Under the pieces are notes generated by a model. The model ran no database searches. It was not told the origin of the DNA and worked only from the letters and a program-made list of their open reading frames with translations. A DNA stretch of 64,000 bases from Nocardia acidivorans NBRC 108247 (lineage in GTDB: Bacteria > Actinomycetota > Actinomycetes > Mycobacteriales > Mycobacteriaceae). Shown here piece by piece: positions 1 through 8,955 of the stretch. The stretch covers positions 1 to 64,000 of the forward strand of contig NZ_BDAW01000035.1 in assembly GCF_001625085.1 (NCBI RefSeq), written 5' to 3'. Made by a program: the position numbers and the translations under genes. Positions within the stretch are counted from its first letter, which is position 1. Every line of letters starts with the position of its first letter.

Positions 1-125
1 GCGGTCAGGGTGCAGTGCGTGACCAGAGCGCGGTGCGCGGTCAGGGTGCAGTGCGTGACGAGGGTTCCGTGCGCGATCAGGGTGCCGCGGGCGACCAATG
101 GTCCGTGTGCGACTCACGCACGGCG
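1..125 (+). repeat. 18-bp in-frame coding tandem repeat (hexapeptide)
   Basis: Seven degenerate 18-bp units (1-17 partial, 18-35, 36-53, 54-71, 72-89, 90-107, 108-125) encode a hexapeptide of the form (R/G)-(D/G)-(Q/E)-(G/S)-(A/S)-V. Units 1-17 and 36-53 are identical where both are visible. The array decays toward the right and probably extends left of the window. It forms a polar linker just before the next membrane segments of the permease. Confidence 0.85.
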
Positions 126-839
126 CACGACGGGGAGGGTGCGCTCGCACTCATCCAAGACTCCGAACCGGCTCGTCTGCTGCCACCGCGCACCGTGCTG
201 CGCGCCTATGGACTTGTCCTCGGCGGCATCGCCATTCTGCGCCTCGCGACCACGGCGGGTCTGTCCCCGCTTGCCCTGTATGCGGGGGGTGCGAGCTTTG
301 CTCTGCTCTCGTCACCGGGCCTGCCGTTGCTGGCCGCCGCCCTGCTGCTGGACCGTGGCCGCCTCCAAATTCCGGACCTCCGAGCCGTTCTCACCCGCGT
401 CAGCCGCCCGCTGCTCGCGCTGACCGGCTTCGTCATCCTCGGCCGCCTGATGGCCGACAGCGGCATGATCGCCCGGCTGGGTGCTGCGGTCGCGGGCGCG
501 CCCGAATTCGTCGTGGCCGCGGCAGCACCCGCCCTCGGGATGCTCAGCGGCTTCGTCACCGGTTCGAATGTCGGCGGCAACGTGCTGATGATGGCGCTCC
601 AGCAGCATCTCGCGCCCACCGGTCTCGGCACCTGGTTCGCGGCCCTGCAGAACAGCGGTGCGGGCCATGCGGTCTTCACCTCGCTGCCGATGATCATGCT
701 CATCCTGGCCGTCGCGGGTGACCGCGCCACCGCGGCGGGCATGACCGAGAACCAGTTGCTGCGCTTCGGATTACGGGTCGCCGCCACGATCTACCTGCTG
801 CTCGCGGTGACCGCGGTCGCGGTCGTGGCCCTCGGATAG
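1..839 (+). CDS. L-lactate permease-like transporter, C-terminal part (5' end outside window)
   Basis: The frame is open to the left edge, so only the last ~279 residues are present. After a hydrophilic repeat-rich linker (see the repeat entry) come about seven hydrophobic segments. The conserved stretch SGFVTGSNVGGNVLMMALQ, followed by FAALQNSGAGHA, resembles the C-terminal half of LctP/LldP/GlcA permeases, where a G-S-N-T-x-x-N-x-M motif and a later A-L-Q-x-x-G-x-A-x-G-N motif occur. Known members import lactate or glycolate with protons across the plasma membrane. The substrate is not readable here. Another ion-transporter-like family with the same fold cannot be excluded because the N-terminal half is missing. 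Confidence 0.6.
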   Translation, partial: GQGAVRDQSAVRGQGAVRDEGSVRDQGAAGDQWSVCDSRTAHDGEGALALIQDSEPARLLPPRTVLRAYGLVLGGIAILRLATTAGLSPLALYAGGASFALLSSPGLPLLAAALLLDRGRLQIPDLRAVLTRVSRPLLALTGFVILGRLMADSGMIARLGAAVAGAPEFVVAAAAPALGMLSGFVTGSNVGGNVLMMALQQHLAPTGLGTWFAALQNSGAGHAVFTSLPMIMLILAVAGDRATAAGMTENQLLRFGLRVAATIYLLLAVTAVAVVALG

Positions 840-930
840 CTCCGGGCGGTTCGGTCACAGCCGGGGAATTTCGACGGCCGTGCACGGTTACAGTGGGACG
901 CTTTCGATCGACCGCCAGACAGGGATTGAC

Positions 931-2088
931 GTGACCGAACCTCTGCACGAGGCGCATGACCGGGCCAGTTGGGCTGAGCTGTTCTTCGACCTGGTACTTG
1001 TCTTCGCGGTGACCCAGGCGGCGCATCTGCCGGTGTCGCAACCCAATTGGGGTGCGGTGGGGCAGACCGTGCTGCTGCTGGCGCTGATGTGGTGGTCCTG
1101 GGTGGGGGTCACGCTGACGGTGCACGGTGTGGAGGACACCTCGCGCCAGCGCTTCTTCCTTTTCGCCTCCGGGCTGGCCATGTTCACCATGGCCATTACC
1201 GCCCCGCACGCGTTCACCGGTCACGCCGAACCGCTCATCTTCGCGAGTGCCCATCTGGCCCTGCGACTCCTGCTGTGGGTGGCGATCTCGCGCAAGAAGG
1301 CGTTCGATCGCCGGGTGAACCCGTACGCCATCTCGGCATTGAGCGCGGTACCGCTGGTCGTCGCCGCGTTCGTGCCCGAAGGCGGTGTGCGCGTGGCGAT
1401 CTGGGTGACCTCGGTACTGCTCGCCTTCGCCGGACCCGCGCTGTCCGCGCGTTCGGTGGCCGCGGTGCGGTTCGGCGCGACCCATCTCCCCGAACGCTTC
1501 GCCCTGTTCGTGATCATCGCCCTCGGCGAATGCGTGGCCTCGGTGGGCAATCAAGCCTCCGACTCCCATCTCGGCCTCGCGTCCTGGGCCGCGGTGGTGC
1601 TGACCTTCCTGCTGGGCTGCGGTCTGTGGTGGCTGTACTTCGCCTACGGCTTCTCCGCGATCGAGCACTCCCTGCGCACCAATCGCGTGCGCGGCACGGT
1701 GGTTCGCGATGTGCTCAGCTACGGCCATATGCTGCTGGTCGTGGGCCTGGTCCTGGTCTCGGTGGGCGCCCGCGCGGCGGTCGAACACCCCACCGCCACC
1801 GCCCACGGCGTCAACGCCTACCTGCTGACACTGGGCGCGGCCCTATTCGTCCTGGGCTTCTGCTTCACCCGCTGGCGCATGTTCGGCGCACCGACGCTCG
1901 GCAGAACCGTTGTCGCACTTGCCCTCGGCGCATTGACCGCCCTCGGCGCGCTCCTGCCCACCCTGGTGACCCTGATCATCGTGACCGTCGTCGTCGCCGC
2001 CCTCAACGCCTACGAGCACTGGGTGGTCGCGACCGGCCGCCCCCTGCAACTGCTCCGGCTCCCCGGCCGCGCCGGGCTCATTTCATGA
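931..2088 (+). CDS. LtrA-family (low temperature requirement A) membrane protein
   Basis: A 385-residue polytopic membrane protein. The N-terminal motif RASWAELFFDLVLVFAVTQ is the hallmark of the LtrA family (PF06772), and about eleven to twelve hydrophobic helices follow, including the typical ERFALFVIIALGE segment. The family's molecular function is unknown; the name comes from a Listeria mutant unable to grow in the cold. The GTG at 931 is chosen because an AGGGA sequence lies 5 to 10 bases upstream; an earlier GTG at 880 would add 17 residues without membrane character. It is followed by convergent flavin monooxygenase genes. Confidence 0.9.
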   Translation: MTEPLHEAHDRASWAELFFDLVLVFAVTQAAHLPVSQPNWGAVGQTVLLLALMWWSWVGVTLTVHGVEDTSRQRFFLFASGLAMFTMAITAPHAFTGHAEPLIFASAHLALRLLLWVAISRKKAFDRRVNPYAISALSAVPLVVAAFVPEGGVRVAIWVTSVLLAFAGPALSARSVAAVRFGATHLPERFALFVIIALGECVASVGNQASDSHLGLASWAAVVLTFLLGCGLWWLYFAYGFSAIEHSLRTNRVRGTVVRDVLSYGHMLLVVGLVLVSVGARAAVEHPTATAHGVNAYLLTLGAALFVLGFCFTRWRMFGAPTLGRTVVALALGALTALGALLPTLVTLIIVTVVVAALNAYEHWVVATGRPLQLLRLPGRAGLIS

Positions 2089-2186
2089 AGCGCGACAGGC
2101 CCAGGTTCGGCCGCACCGCGCCGTCCCGGGCCAGCGCCAGGAAATCGGCCCGCACGGCTTCGAGTGGGATTCGCGGGGCGGATTCC

Positions 2187-3548
2187 TCAGCGTCGAGTGA
2201 GCGGCGGGCGCAATCGGAGATGTTCGCGGAGCGTCGTGCCCGCATACGCGGTCGGGTACGAGCCGCGATCCTGTAGTTCCGGAATCAGCCGATCGACAAT
2301 GTCGTCCAGACCGGTCGGCACCAGATACGGGGTGATATTGAAGCCGTCGCTCGCACCGTGCCGCACCCATCGGGTCAATTCGTCGGCAACCTGGCCCGGG
2401 GTGCCCGCGAAGCCGAAACGGGCGGTGGTCTCGATGGCGACCTGGCGCAGCGTGAGCTTGCGGGTCTCGGCCAGTTCACGCCACTGCGCGACGATCGCGG
2501 CACGGTCCTGGCCATCGCGCTGCGCGCCGCGCGTGGCCGAGATCGCGGACCGCTCGGGGTCTTCGGTGGGCAGCGGCCCCTCGGGATCCAGGTGCGAGAG
2601 ATCGCGGCCCCAGACCTGCCCCGCCAGCGAGAGCGCGGTCGCACCGGTGATCTGCTGTTCGAGCACCCAGCGCCGCTTCTCCTCGACCTCGGATTCCCGC
2701 TCGGCCAGCACGATCTGGGTGCCCGGCAGGATGCGAATGTCATCGGCCGGACGACCGGCCGCCACCAGGCGCGCGCGAATATCCTCGGCGAAGGCCAGTG
2801 CGGGCTCGAAATGGGTTCCGAAGGGCGAGAAGATGACCTCGGCGTGCGCGGCCGCGAAATCGCGTCCTTGCGAGGAGACACCGGCCTGGAAGATCACCGG
2901 ATGCCCCTGTGGGCTGCGCGGCAGCGTCGGAGTGATCGCGACCCGGAAGTGTTCGGTCTCGCGGTGCACGGTCCGCACCGAACCCGGTGTCAGCCACGAT
3001 GATTCGCGGCGAGACGGTGCGATTGCCGTGTCGGACCAGGAATCCCAGATCTCGCGGGTGGTGCTCAGGAACTCCGCGGCCCGGTCATAGCGGTGCGCGT
3101 GGTCGAGAAACCCGCCGCGCCGGAAATTCTCACCGGTCCACGCGTTGTCGGTGGTGACCGCGTTCCAGCCGGCCCGGCCACCGGAGAGCAGATCCAGCCC
3201 GGACAGTCGCCGCGCCAGATCGGCGGGCTCGTTGTACGTGGTGTTCTGGGTGGCGACCAGGCCGATGCGATCGGTGATGCCCGCGAGCGCCGCCAGCTGG
3301 GTGATCGCGTCCGGCCGACCCGCGATATCGGTGTCGAGGAGCTGTCCGTCCTGTTCGCGCAGCCGCAGCCCCTCACCGAGGAAGAAGGCGTCGAACAACC
3401 CGCGTTCGGCGGTGGTGGCCACGCGCCGGAAGGTTTCGAAGTCGATCTGCGAACCGCTGCTGGGATCGGACCAGACGGTGCTGTGGTTGACGCCCTGGAA
3501 GAAGACTCCGAAATGCACTCGGGCATCGGGGAAACGGACCTCGCTCAT
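2187..3548 (-). CDS. NtaA/SnaA/DszA-family FMN-dependent monooxygenase
   Basis: At 453 residues this has the full length of the nitrilotriacetate monooxygenase family in the bacterial luciferase superfamily. Visible family signatures are FGVFFQGVNHSTVW near the N-terminus, the RIGLVATQNTTYNEPADLARRL block, LSGGRAGWNAVTT, and a C-terminal GSYPTAYAGTTLREHL. Such enzymes use reduced FMN from a partner reductase and O2 to oxidise small organic or organosulfur substrates in the cytoplasm. The substrate is not evident. Its start overlaps the stop of the upstream gene by 4 bp (ATGA), so the two are probably translationally coupled. No flavin reductase gene is adjacent. Confidence 0.9.
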   Translation of the reverse strand: MSEVRFPDARVHFGVFFQGVNHSTVWSDPSSGSQIDFETFRRVATTAERGLFDAFFLGEGLRLREQDGQLLDTDIAGRPDAITQLAALAGITDRIGLVATQNTTYNEPADLARRLSGLDLLSGGRAGWNAVTTDNAWTGENFRRGGFLDHAHRYDRAAEFLSTTREIWDSWSDTAIAPSRRESSWLTPGSVRTVHRETEHFRVAITPTLPRSPQGHPVIFQAGVSSQGRDFAAAHAEVIFSPFGTHFEPALAFAEDIRARLVAAGRPADDIRILPGTQIVLAERESEVEEKRRWVLEQQITGATALSLAGQVWGRDLSHLDPEGPLPTEDPERSAISATRGAQRDGQDRAAIVAQWRELAETRKLTLRQVAIETTARFGFAGTPGQVADELTRWVRHGASDGFNITPYLVPTGLDDIVDRLIPELQDRGSYPTAYAGTTLREHLRLRPPLTRR

Positions 3549-4657
3549 CGGGTGAGCTCCTTCGCGTAGCGGTTGGCGGGGCGGGCGAGTCCGAGATTCG
3601 CGCGCAGGGTCGAACCGGGGACGGGGCGGTGCGCGAGACCCGCGCGCAGCAGGGCGGGCACGACGTAGCGGGCCAGGACGGGCAGGTCCTCGTCGATCAC
3701 CGCGAGATGCAGGCGGACGCCGTCGGCGTGTGCGGAGAGTTCGGTCAGCAGGGCCACGAGATCGGCGGCGGGACCCGAAAAGTGGAGCCGGGCCGGGTGA
3801 TTCGCGGCAGCGGTGACATCGAGGTCGGCGAGTCGCGCACCCGCGGTCTCGCCGGGGATGTCCAGCGCGACGGCCAGATCGACGATCACCCGGGGCGCAC
3901 CGGATGTCCGTGCGTGCTGCACGGCGTCCACGGTCCCCGGCACCGTCGCACCGCTCACCAGCGCGATATCGATATCGGAACCCGTTGTGTCAGCACCGAA
4001 TACCACCACCTGCCCCTGTGGCGGACGCGGCACGATCGCCGGACCCTTCACCGAGAAGGTCTCCCCGATGAAATCGATGTGGTGCAACCGATCCCGGTTC
4101 AGGAACTTCCCGGCGGCGTAGTCTCGGACCATCGCGTCGTCCTCCCAGGAATCCCAGAGCCGTCGCGCCACCTCGATGGAATCCACTCGCTCGCGCCGAA
4201 TTTCGTCCGCGCCGACCCGGGGCGTCGCACCCCAGGTGCGCGCCGCGCCGGGATCGTCGGCGGCCACCCACCCCGCCCGTCCCCGTGCGGCGTAGTCCAG
4301 GCTCGCCAGCTGCGAGGCGAGGTGGAACGGCTCGGCGTAGGTCGCCGCGACGACCGGCACCAGCCCGAGCGTGCTGGTGGTGGCCGCGACAAACCCCGCG
4401 CGGGTCACCGCATCGATCCGTCCGCCGATTCCCGCGGCGGGCGGATCGATCGAATCATCGAAAGTCGCGAAGGTGAATCCGGCGTTCTCCACCGCCGCGA
4501 CCCGTGCCCGCAGGGTCCGCGGGCTCAGCAGTCGCCCGGGTTCATGGGCGGCGCGCCGCCACGCCCCGGGGTGATATCCCTCGCCGTCGAGCTCGATTCC
4601 CAACGCGAACAAGCTCTTCCGGACTTCGCTTTCGCTGGCCATACGTTCGATGTTCAT
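3545..4657 (-). CDS. Luciferase-like (LLM class) flavin-dependent oxidoreductase
   Basis: A 370-residue protein of the luciferase-like fold. It shares block order with its coupled neighbour: TSTLGLVPVVAATYAEPFHLASQLASLDYAARGRAGW-like core, WDSWEDDAMV, GETFSVKGPAIVPRPPQGQ, and a C-terminal GSTLRANLGLARPANRY. It is shorter than the SnaA/DszA family (~450) and closer to the divergent LLM proteins often encoded beside a NtaA-type monooxygenase. It is the first gene of a two-gene operon with a 4-bp overlap. A role as a second monooxygenase acting on the same substrate is inference. The start could also be the methionine five codons downstream. Confidence 0.85.
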   Translation of the reverse strand: MNIERMASESEVRKSLFALGIELDGEGYHPGAWRRAAHEPGRLLSPRTLRARVAAVENAGFTFATFDDSIDPPAAGIGGRIDAVTRAGFVAATTSTLGLVPVVAATYAEPFHLASQLASLDYAARGRAGWVAADDPGAARTWGATPRVGADEIRRERVDSIEVARRLWDSWEDDAMVRDYAAGKFLNRDRLHHIDFIGETFSVKGPAIVPRPPQGQVVVFGADTTGSDIDIALVSGATVPGTVDAVQHARTSGAPRVIVDLAVALDIPGETAGARLADLDVTAAANHPARLHFSGPAADLVALLTELSAHADGVRLHLAVIDEDLPVLARYVVPALLRAGLAHRPVPGSTLRANLGLARPANRYAKELTR

Positions 4658-4707
4658 CGAACCAGCCCGCCGCCGCCACGGTTGGGGTCAGCGTGATCCG
4701 AACCCGC

Positions 4708-5769
4708 TCAGCCGATATTCGCGGACAGGTCCGGGATCATGCGGTAGGCCTCGTCCTGCCAGTTGTTCCAGGCGTGGATGCCGTAGGCGGGGAACGAGTA
4801 GGTGGTGTTGCCGCCGCCGAGGCTGGCCATGCGGACCTGGAAGGCGCGAGTATTGGCCAGCGCCAAGGCTTCCAGCGCCATACCGTTGACCGTGCCCATA
4901 TTCGGGCCGTCCTGGGCGGTGGGCAGGCCGCTGGCCGCGGCGACGTAGACGCGGGTGTTGTTGGCGATCAGGCGCGGGGCGAAGACGAAGGGGTCCATGC
5001 GCAGCCACTGCGGTCCCCACGGCGGTGCCATCGAGTCGACGTTGTAGCCGCCCGCGTCGATCATGGCCAGGCGGATGGCCTCGCGCATACCGGGGGCGGA
5101 GATATTGAGGTAGCCGGAGTAGGAACCGGCGAAACTGAACTGATCGGGGTGATAGGCGGCCAGGGTCAGGGCCGCGCTGCCGCCCATGGACAGGCCGAAC
5201 ACACCATTGCGATTGGGGTTGAAGCCCAATCGATCTCGCAGTGCCCAGCGCAGATCATTGGTCAGGAAGGTTTCCCAGGTGTACCGGTAGCTCTTGCCCG
5301 GACCACCCGAGAGCGCGTCGGTCGCACCGGAACCGGTATTGGCCGAACCGGTGCCCGCCGGGATGCCGAGGAATTCGCTGGGCGAATTCCAGTCGGTGTA
5401 GAAGCTGGACTGGCCGCCCACCGGCATGACCACGTTGATATTCCAGGAGGCCAGGGTCTCGGCCACATTGGTCTCGATCTCCCACCCGTTCAGGGTTTCG
5501 GGTGCCCGCATTCCGTCGAGCGCGTAGACCACCCGATCGGTATTGCCGTCCGCAGCCCGCAGCACGCGAGTCTTGATGGGACCCATGCTCGGTGAGTCGA
5601 CCCAGAAGTCGAATGCGGCCGGATTGAAGGCCGCCGATGCCGTCGCGCCGGTGCCGACCACCGCGATCCCCAGGGGCGTCAACAGCGTCAATGCCAGCAA
5701 AAGCACTGCTCGCCGGGCGAAACCGCCGGGTCTCTCGGTCGAATTCGACTTACCACGAATCGATCTCAT
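4708..5769 (-). CDS. Mycolyltransferase, antigen 85 family (secreted)
   Basis: A 353-residue esterase-D/antigen-85-type alpha/beta hydrolase (PF00756) with an N-terminal basic region, a hydrophobic core and an A-x-A type signal cleavage near residue 46. The nucleophile motif GLSMGG places Ser194, and GIHAWNNW near residue 332 supplies the catalytic His, matching the family's H-S/A-W motif. Known members transfer mycolic acids between trehalose monomycolates and onto arabinogalactan outside the plasma membrane. This is among the clearest indications that the host makes mycolic acids. Nocardiae carry several paralogues, so no letter designation is given. Confidence 0.92.
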   Translation of the reverse strand: MRSIRGKSNSTERPGGFARRAVLLLALTLLTPLGIAVVGTGATASAAFNPAAFDFWVDSPSMGPIKTRVLRAADGNTDRVVYALDGMRAPETLNGWEIETNVAETLASWNINVVMPVGGQSSFYTDWNSPSEFLGIPAGTGSANTGSGATDALSGGPGKSYRYTWETFLTNDLRWALRDRLGFNPNRNGVFGLSMGGSAALTLAAYHPDQFSFAGSYSGYLNISAPGMREAIRLAMIDAGGYNVDSMAPPWGPQWLRMDPFVFAPRLIANNTRVYVAAASGLPTAQDGPNMGTVNGMALEALALANTRAFQVRMASLGGGNTTYSFPAYGIHAWNNWQDEAYRMIPDLSANIG

Positions 5770-5963
5770 CGATCGGGTCCTCTCGCTCGAGCGGTCTCGC
5801 GGACCGCGGGGCTATCCGGATCCGGTCCCCGCACCGGGCGCCGAGCGAGCGTGGTTCGGGAGGCAGTTTCCGTCACCACGCTCGCTCGAGTACCTATCGC
5901 TCCCGACCGTACGAACGTTGCTGGGAAGTTGCCTGAAATTCTGTGATGCGGCCCACCCCGGGG

Positions 5964-6146
5964 TCATCGCCGACCCGAACGTCCCGAGTACAGCTCATCC
6001 ACGTACCAGCCGCTCGGATATTCCGGCGGGGCCTGCACCAATTCGGGGGACTCGGGCGTCGAGCCGGCATCGGAGGGTCGGCGCAGCATGAGCACGGCGG
6101 CCACGAACGGGAGCGCGGCCAGGGCGAGAATAGCGAAAAGCTCCAT
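5964..6146 (-). CDS. Small single-span membrane protein, hypothetical
   Basis: A 60-residue frame beginning MELFAILALAALPFVAAVLML, one convincing membrane helix, followed by a short Pro/Ser/Glu-rich cytoplasmic or periplasmic tail. No family is recognised. No strong ribosome site is seen upstream. The other frames here look like shadows. From 5770 to 5963, between it and the mycolyltransferase start, nothing could be supported. Confidence 0.45.
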   Translation of the reverse strand: MELFAILALAALPFVAAVLMLRRPSDAGSTPESPELVQAPPEYPSGWYVDELYSGRSGRR

Positions 6147-6431
6147 ATCGGGCGCTTACCCGATCATCGCGAATTCACCTCGGCGCGAGGCGGATTGTTT
6201 CCGCGGTCGCCGAGTTCGGGCGGGAGAACGGGGTGATCGTCACCGATTCCGCCGGGACGACGTACCGCGGCGATTCCTCGACACCTTCGCCGAATCGCTT
6301 GTCCAGCCTCGGATCTGGCGTCGGTCCACCGCCGCCGTGCCCGCGTGACACGATCTAACCTCCCCGTGTCACGCGCCGACCACGGTCCGGAGCCATCGCG
6401 CCGAGCCGTGGTTCCGCGAGCGCCGGGATCG

Positions 6432-6758
6432 CTATTTGCCGAGCGCCTCGGCCAGCTGAGCTTTGGTCATACTGGAGCGGCCCTTGATATTTCGCTGTTT
6501 GGCCTCGTTGTACAGCTGATCGCGGGTGAGCCCCTTCGGCCCCCGCTTACCCGAGCGCTCCCCGCCGCGCTGCTGTGGCGATTTGTCGCGCAGTGAGCTG
6601 CGACTCGCGGTCTTGGTCTTGCCCTGCTGCGCCCGATTCTTGTTCACCGTGCGCGCACCGATCTCCTTGGCGCGCTTGGTGCTCTCACCGCGCTGCTCGG
6701 CGGAATCCCTGATGTGCTCGTATTCGCGTTCTTCCTTGGCGGACCATTCCTTCGGCAT
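6432..6758 (-). CDS. Small basic protein with C-terminal Rho-N/SAP-like helix motif ('plasmid stabilization protein' type)
   Basis: A 108-residue, highly charged protein starting MPKEWSAKEEREYEHIRDSA. Its middle is rich in Arg, Lys, Gln and Gly and probably disordered. The C-terminus, LTRDQLYNEAKQRNIKGRSS followed by MTKAQLAEALG, resembles the Rho-termination-factor N-terminal/SAP fold, which binds nucleic acid. Short actinobacterial homologues are commonly labelled 'plasmid stabilization protein', but no maintenance role is shown. The 285 bases upstream of the previous small gene (6147-6431) hold nothing else supportable. Confidence 0.75.
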   Translation of the reverse strand: MPKEWSAKEEREYEHIRDSAEQRGESTKRAKEIGARTVNKNRAQQGKTKTASRSSLRDKSPQQRGGERSGKRGPKGLTRDQLYNEAKQRNIKGRSSMTKAQLAEALGK

Positions 6759-6973
6759 GACCTGGCCTTTCTGTGCGGGAGTCGATGCCGTCTGCGACTA
6801 CTCACCTTGTCGCGCGATTACCCACGATTCGCCGCGATACTCGACCGACGCTCATTTCTGAGAATTTCCGATGGGATGCGCCGTCGCCGCATAGCCGTCC
6901 GGACCCCGGGTAGTGCCCTGGTGTGGACGTCAGCGTTCGCCCGCTACGGCGGAAATACTCCGAAAGGAATGCC

Positions 6974-7147
6974 ATGAGCGCAACCGACAAGGCCAAGAAC
7001 AAGGCGGACGAGCTCGCGGGTAAGGCGCGTGAGCAGGTCGGCAAGGCTACCGGTGACGAAGACCAGGAGCAGCAGGGCAAGGCCGATCAGGTCAAGTCCA
7101 ACATCAAGGACGCGGGGGAGAAGGTCAAGGACGCCTTCCGCCACTGA
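6974..7147 (+). CDS. CsbD-family stress-response protein
   Basis: A 57-residue hydrophilic helical protein, MSATDKAKNKADELAGKARE and onward, with the Lys/Glu/Ala/Gly/Asp composition of the CsbD family (PF05532). Family genes are typically members of general stress (SigB-type) regulons; the molecular function is unknown. The ATG at 6974 follows AAAGGA at a good distance. A strong hairpin directly after the stop probably ends the transcript. A GGGTA sequence at 6908 resembles a SigF -10 element, but no matching -35 was found. Confidence 0.9.
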   Translation: MSATDKAKNKADELAGKAREQVGKATGDEDQEQQGKADQVKSNIKDAGEKVKDAFRH

Positions 7148-7160
7148 GTCCTGCGGGAAC

Positions 7161-7201
7161 GGGCGGTGCCCGGGTGCCGTTGCGGTGCCCGGGCACCGCC
7201 C
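7161..7201 (+). terminator. Hairpin terminator after csbD-like gene
   Basis: GGGCGGTGCCCGGG (7161-7174) and CCCGGGCACCGCCC (7188-7201) form a perfect 14-bp stem with a 13-base loop, starting 14 bases after the CsbD stop. There is no clear T-tract. The position also argues that the next gene starts downstream of 7201. Confidence 0.75.
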
Positions 7202-7294
7202 TGTTCGGACGACCGTTTCGGTGGCTGCCCGTCCCACCGCCTAACCTGGACGCGCGAGAAGATCTTGACGAGCGGGAAGGAGCGAGCCGCACCG

Positions 7295-8461
7295 ATGGCG
7301 GGACTGACGATGGGGCGATGGTTCACCCCCACCCGACTCTGGCTGATCCCACCGCTGCTCGCCATCGCCGCCGTCGCCACCGGGTGGCTGCCGATTCCCG
7401 AGGCCACCGAGATCGTCGCCGATCGTGGTGCGCCCATCCTGGGATTCCTCATCGCCGCCACACTGCTCGCCGAACTGTCCAGCGCGGCAGGGGTATTCGA
7501 GGTGGCGGCGGTGCACTGCGCCCGACTCGCCCGCGGGTCCACACCCCTGCTGTTCATCCTGGTGGCGGTGCTGGCCACGCTCATCACCATCACCCTGGGC
7601 CTCGATACGACCGCGGTGCTGCTGACTCCCGTGGTGCTCGCCATGACCTGGCGATTGGGTCTGCCCGCGCTGCCGTTCGCGGTGCTGGTGGTGTGGCTGG
7701 CCAATACCGCCAGCCTCCTGCTTCCGGTCTCGAATCTGACCAATCTGCTCGCGCTGCAACACAGTCACCTGAGCACGGCATCCTTCGCCGCGCGGATGGC
7801 GCTCCCCGAACTGGTCGCGGTCTCGACCACCGTCCTGTACCTCGGACTGCGCTTTCGGCGACAGCTCACCGGCCGCTATCCGGTCCCGGACCAGGTCGTT
7901 CCGGGCGATCCGATCACCTATCGCGTCTGCGCCGCGGCCTGCGTCGGCTTCGCGGTCGCGGTCGCCCTCGACGTCGCCCCCTGGCTGGCGGCTACCGTCG
8001 CGGCCCTGGCGACGGTGGCCGCCACCGCCGCCAGAGACCGCCCCCGACTGACCTTCTCGCTGATTCCCTGGCGTATGGCGCTGGCCATCGCGGCACTGTT
8101 CCTGCTGGTGGCGGCCCTGACCGCACACGGGCTGGGCGACCTGATCACCGAGTGGGCCGCGCGCTCGCACTGGCAGACCATCGTCCTGGCCGCCACCACG
8201 AGCAATGTGATCAACAATCTCCCCGCGTACCTGGCACTGGAGAACGCCATACCCCCGGGCGGCACCACCAACCTCTACGAAATCCTGCTCGGGGTGAACA
8301 TCGGACCCCTCATCACCATCTGGGGATCCCTGGCCACGGTCCTGTGGGCCGCGCGCTGCCGGGCGCAGGGCGTGATCATCACACCCCGCGCCTTCGCGGC
8401 CATAGCGTTGCCGGGCGTCCCCCTCGTCCTGCTCTGCACCGCGGCCACCCTGTATCTCTAG
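7295..8461 (+). CDS. ArsB/NhaD/SLC13-type ion permease
   Basis: A 388-residue membrane protein with about eleven helices and the internal pseudo-repeat of the ion transporter superfamily. It shows TLGLDTTAVLLTPVVLAM in the first half and TTSNVINNLPAYLAL in the second; the N-x-x-N-N-L-P motif is typical of ArsB-like arsenite permeases. An SLC13-like anion permease is the alternative. No arsR, arsC or acr3 gene is nearby, so arsenic resistance is unsupported by context. The ATG at 7295 is preferred (GGGAAGGAG upstream); an earlier start would run through the preceding terminator. Confidence 0.8.
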   Translation: MAGLTMGRWFTPTRLWLIPPLLAIAAVATGWLPIPEATEIVADRGAPILGFLIAATLLAELSSAAGVFEVAAVHCARLARGSTPLLFILVAVLATLITITLGLDTTAVLLTPVVLAMTWRLGLPALPFAVLVVWLANTASLLLPVSNLTNLLALQHSHLSTASFAARMALPELVAVSTTVLYLGLRFRRQLTGRYPVPDQVVPGDPITYRVCAAACVGFAVAVALDVAPWLAATVAALATVAATAARDRPRLTFSLIPWRMALAIAALFLLVAALTAHGLGDLITEWAARSHWQTIVLAATTSNVINNLPAYLALENAIPPGGTTNLYEILLGVNIGPLITIWGSLATVLWAARCRAQGVIITPRAFAAIALPGVPLVLLCTAATLYL

Positions 8462-8466
8462 TCGGC

Positions 8467-8704
8467 GTGCCTCCGCGCGCCTGCTCGACCGGGCTCGGGA
8501 CGCCCCGACCCGGCCCAGCGCGGCGACGCCTACCGCCACGGTGGTGAAGACGGCGGCGCACCACAATGCCGCCGTCGGCTGATCGGTGCGATCGACGAGC
8601 AAACCGGCGGTGGCAGGGCCGAGGACCGCGCCGATGTTCAAGGCGGTGGTCGCCACCGCTCCGGCGATCCGCGGAGCATCCGGCACGAATACCACAATGG
8701 GCAT
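8467..8704 (-). pseudogene. MFS transporter remnant (C-terminal helices only)
   Basis: On the minus strand, about 80 codons read like the end of a drug-efflux MFS protein: VFVPDAPRIAGAVATTALN, then GAVLGPATAGLLVD and two further hydrophobic stretches. Roughly two thirds of a normal ~400-residue transporter is missing upstream, and there is no stop before the frame runs antisense into the neighbouring permease. This is a decayed fragment, not a gene. From 8705 to 8955 no further coding signal was found. Confidence 0.6.
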
Positions 8705-8955
8705 AAGCGGAACTCCCCGGATACGGAGCGCCGCGGTCATATTCACGGCGCCCGAGCAACGAACCGACATCGTCCGGCGCTGCGAGATGACCACACCGCA
8801 CCGGTCGCTCAGCGACCGGTGGGAGCCACACTCACAACGCCGTCCAGCCCACAGGCCGGGCGGCTACCGTTTGGGTGCCTCCGGAGACACCCCGACACCC
8901 TAACCAGCCCGCCCACATCACCAGCCAACGACTAAAAGTCATGGCCCGCAACAGG

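Noticed and set aside
1..125. Repeat array as a CRISPR
   Set aside because: Units are 18 bp, contiguous without spacers, in frame and coding; no Cas gene is present.
2078..2195. Minus-strand tail reading AVRADFLALARDGAVRPNLG up to a stop at 2078
   Set aside because: It looks like the end of a protein and follows the monooxygenase stop in another frame. The monooxygenase already ends at its normal C-terminus, and no start or family was found for the tail.
6908..6913. GGGTAG before the CsbD gene as a SigF promoter
   Set aside because: No GTTT-like -35 element at 15-17 bp was found, so only the -10 half matches.
7241..8794. A 517-codon minus-strand frame covering the ArsB-like permease
   Set aside because: Most of it is a Gln/Gly/Arg/His-rich antisense shadow of the permease. 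Only the 80 codons at 8467-8704 have family character and are reported as an MFS remnant.
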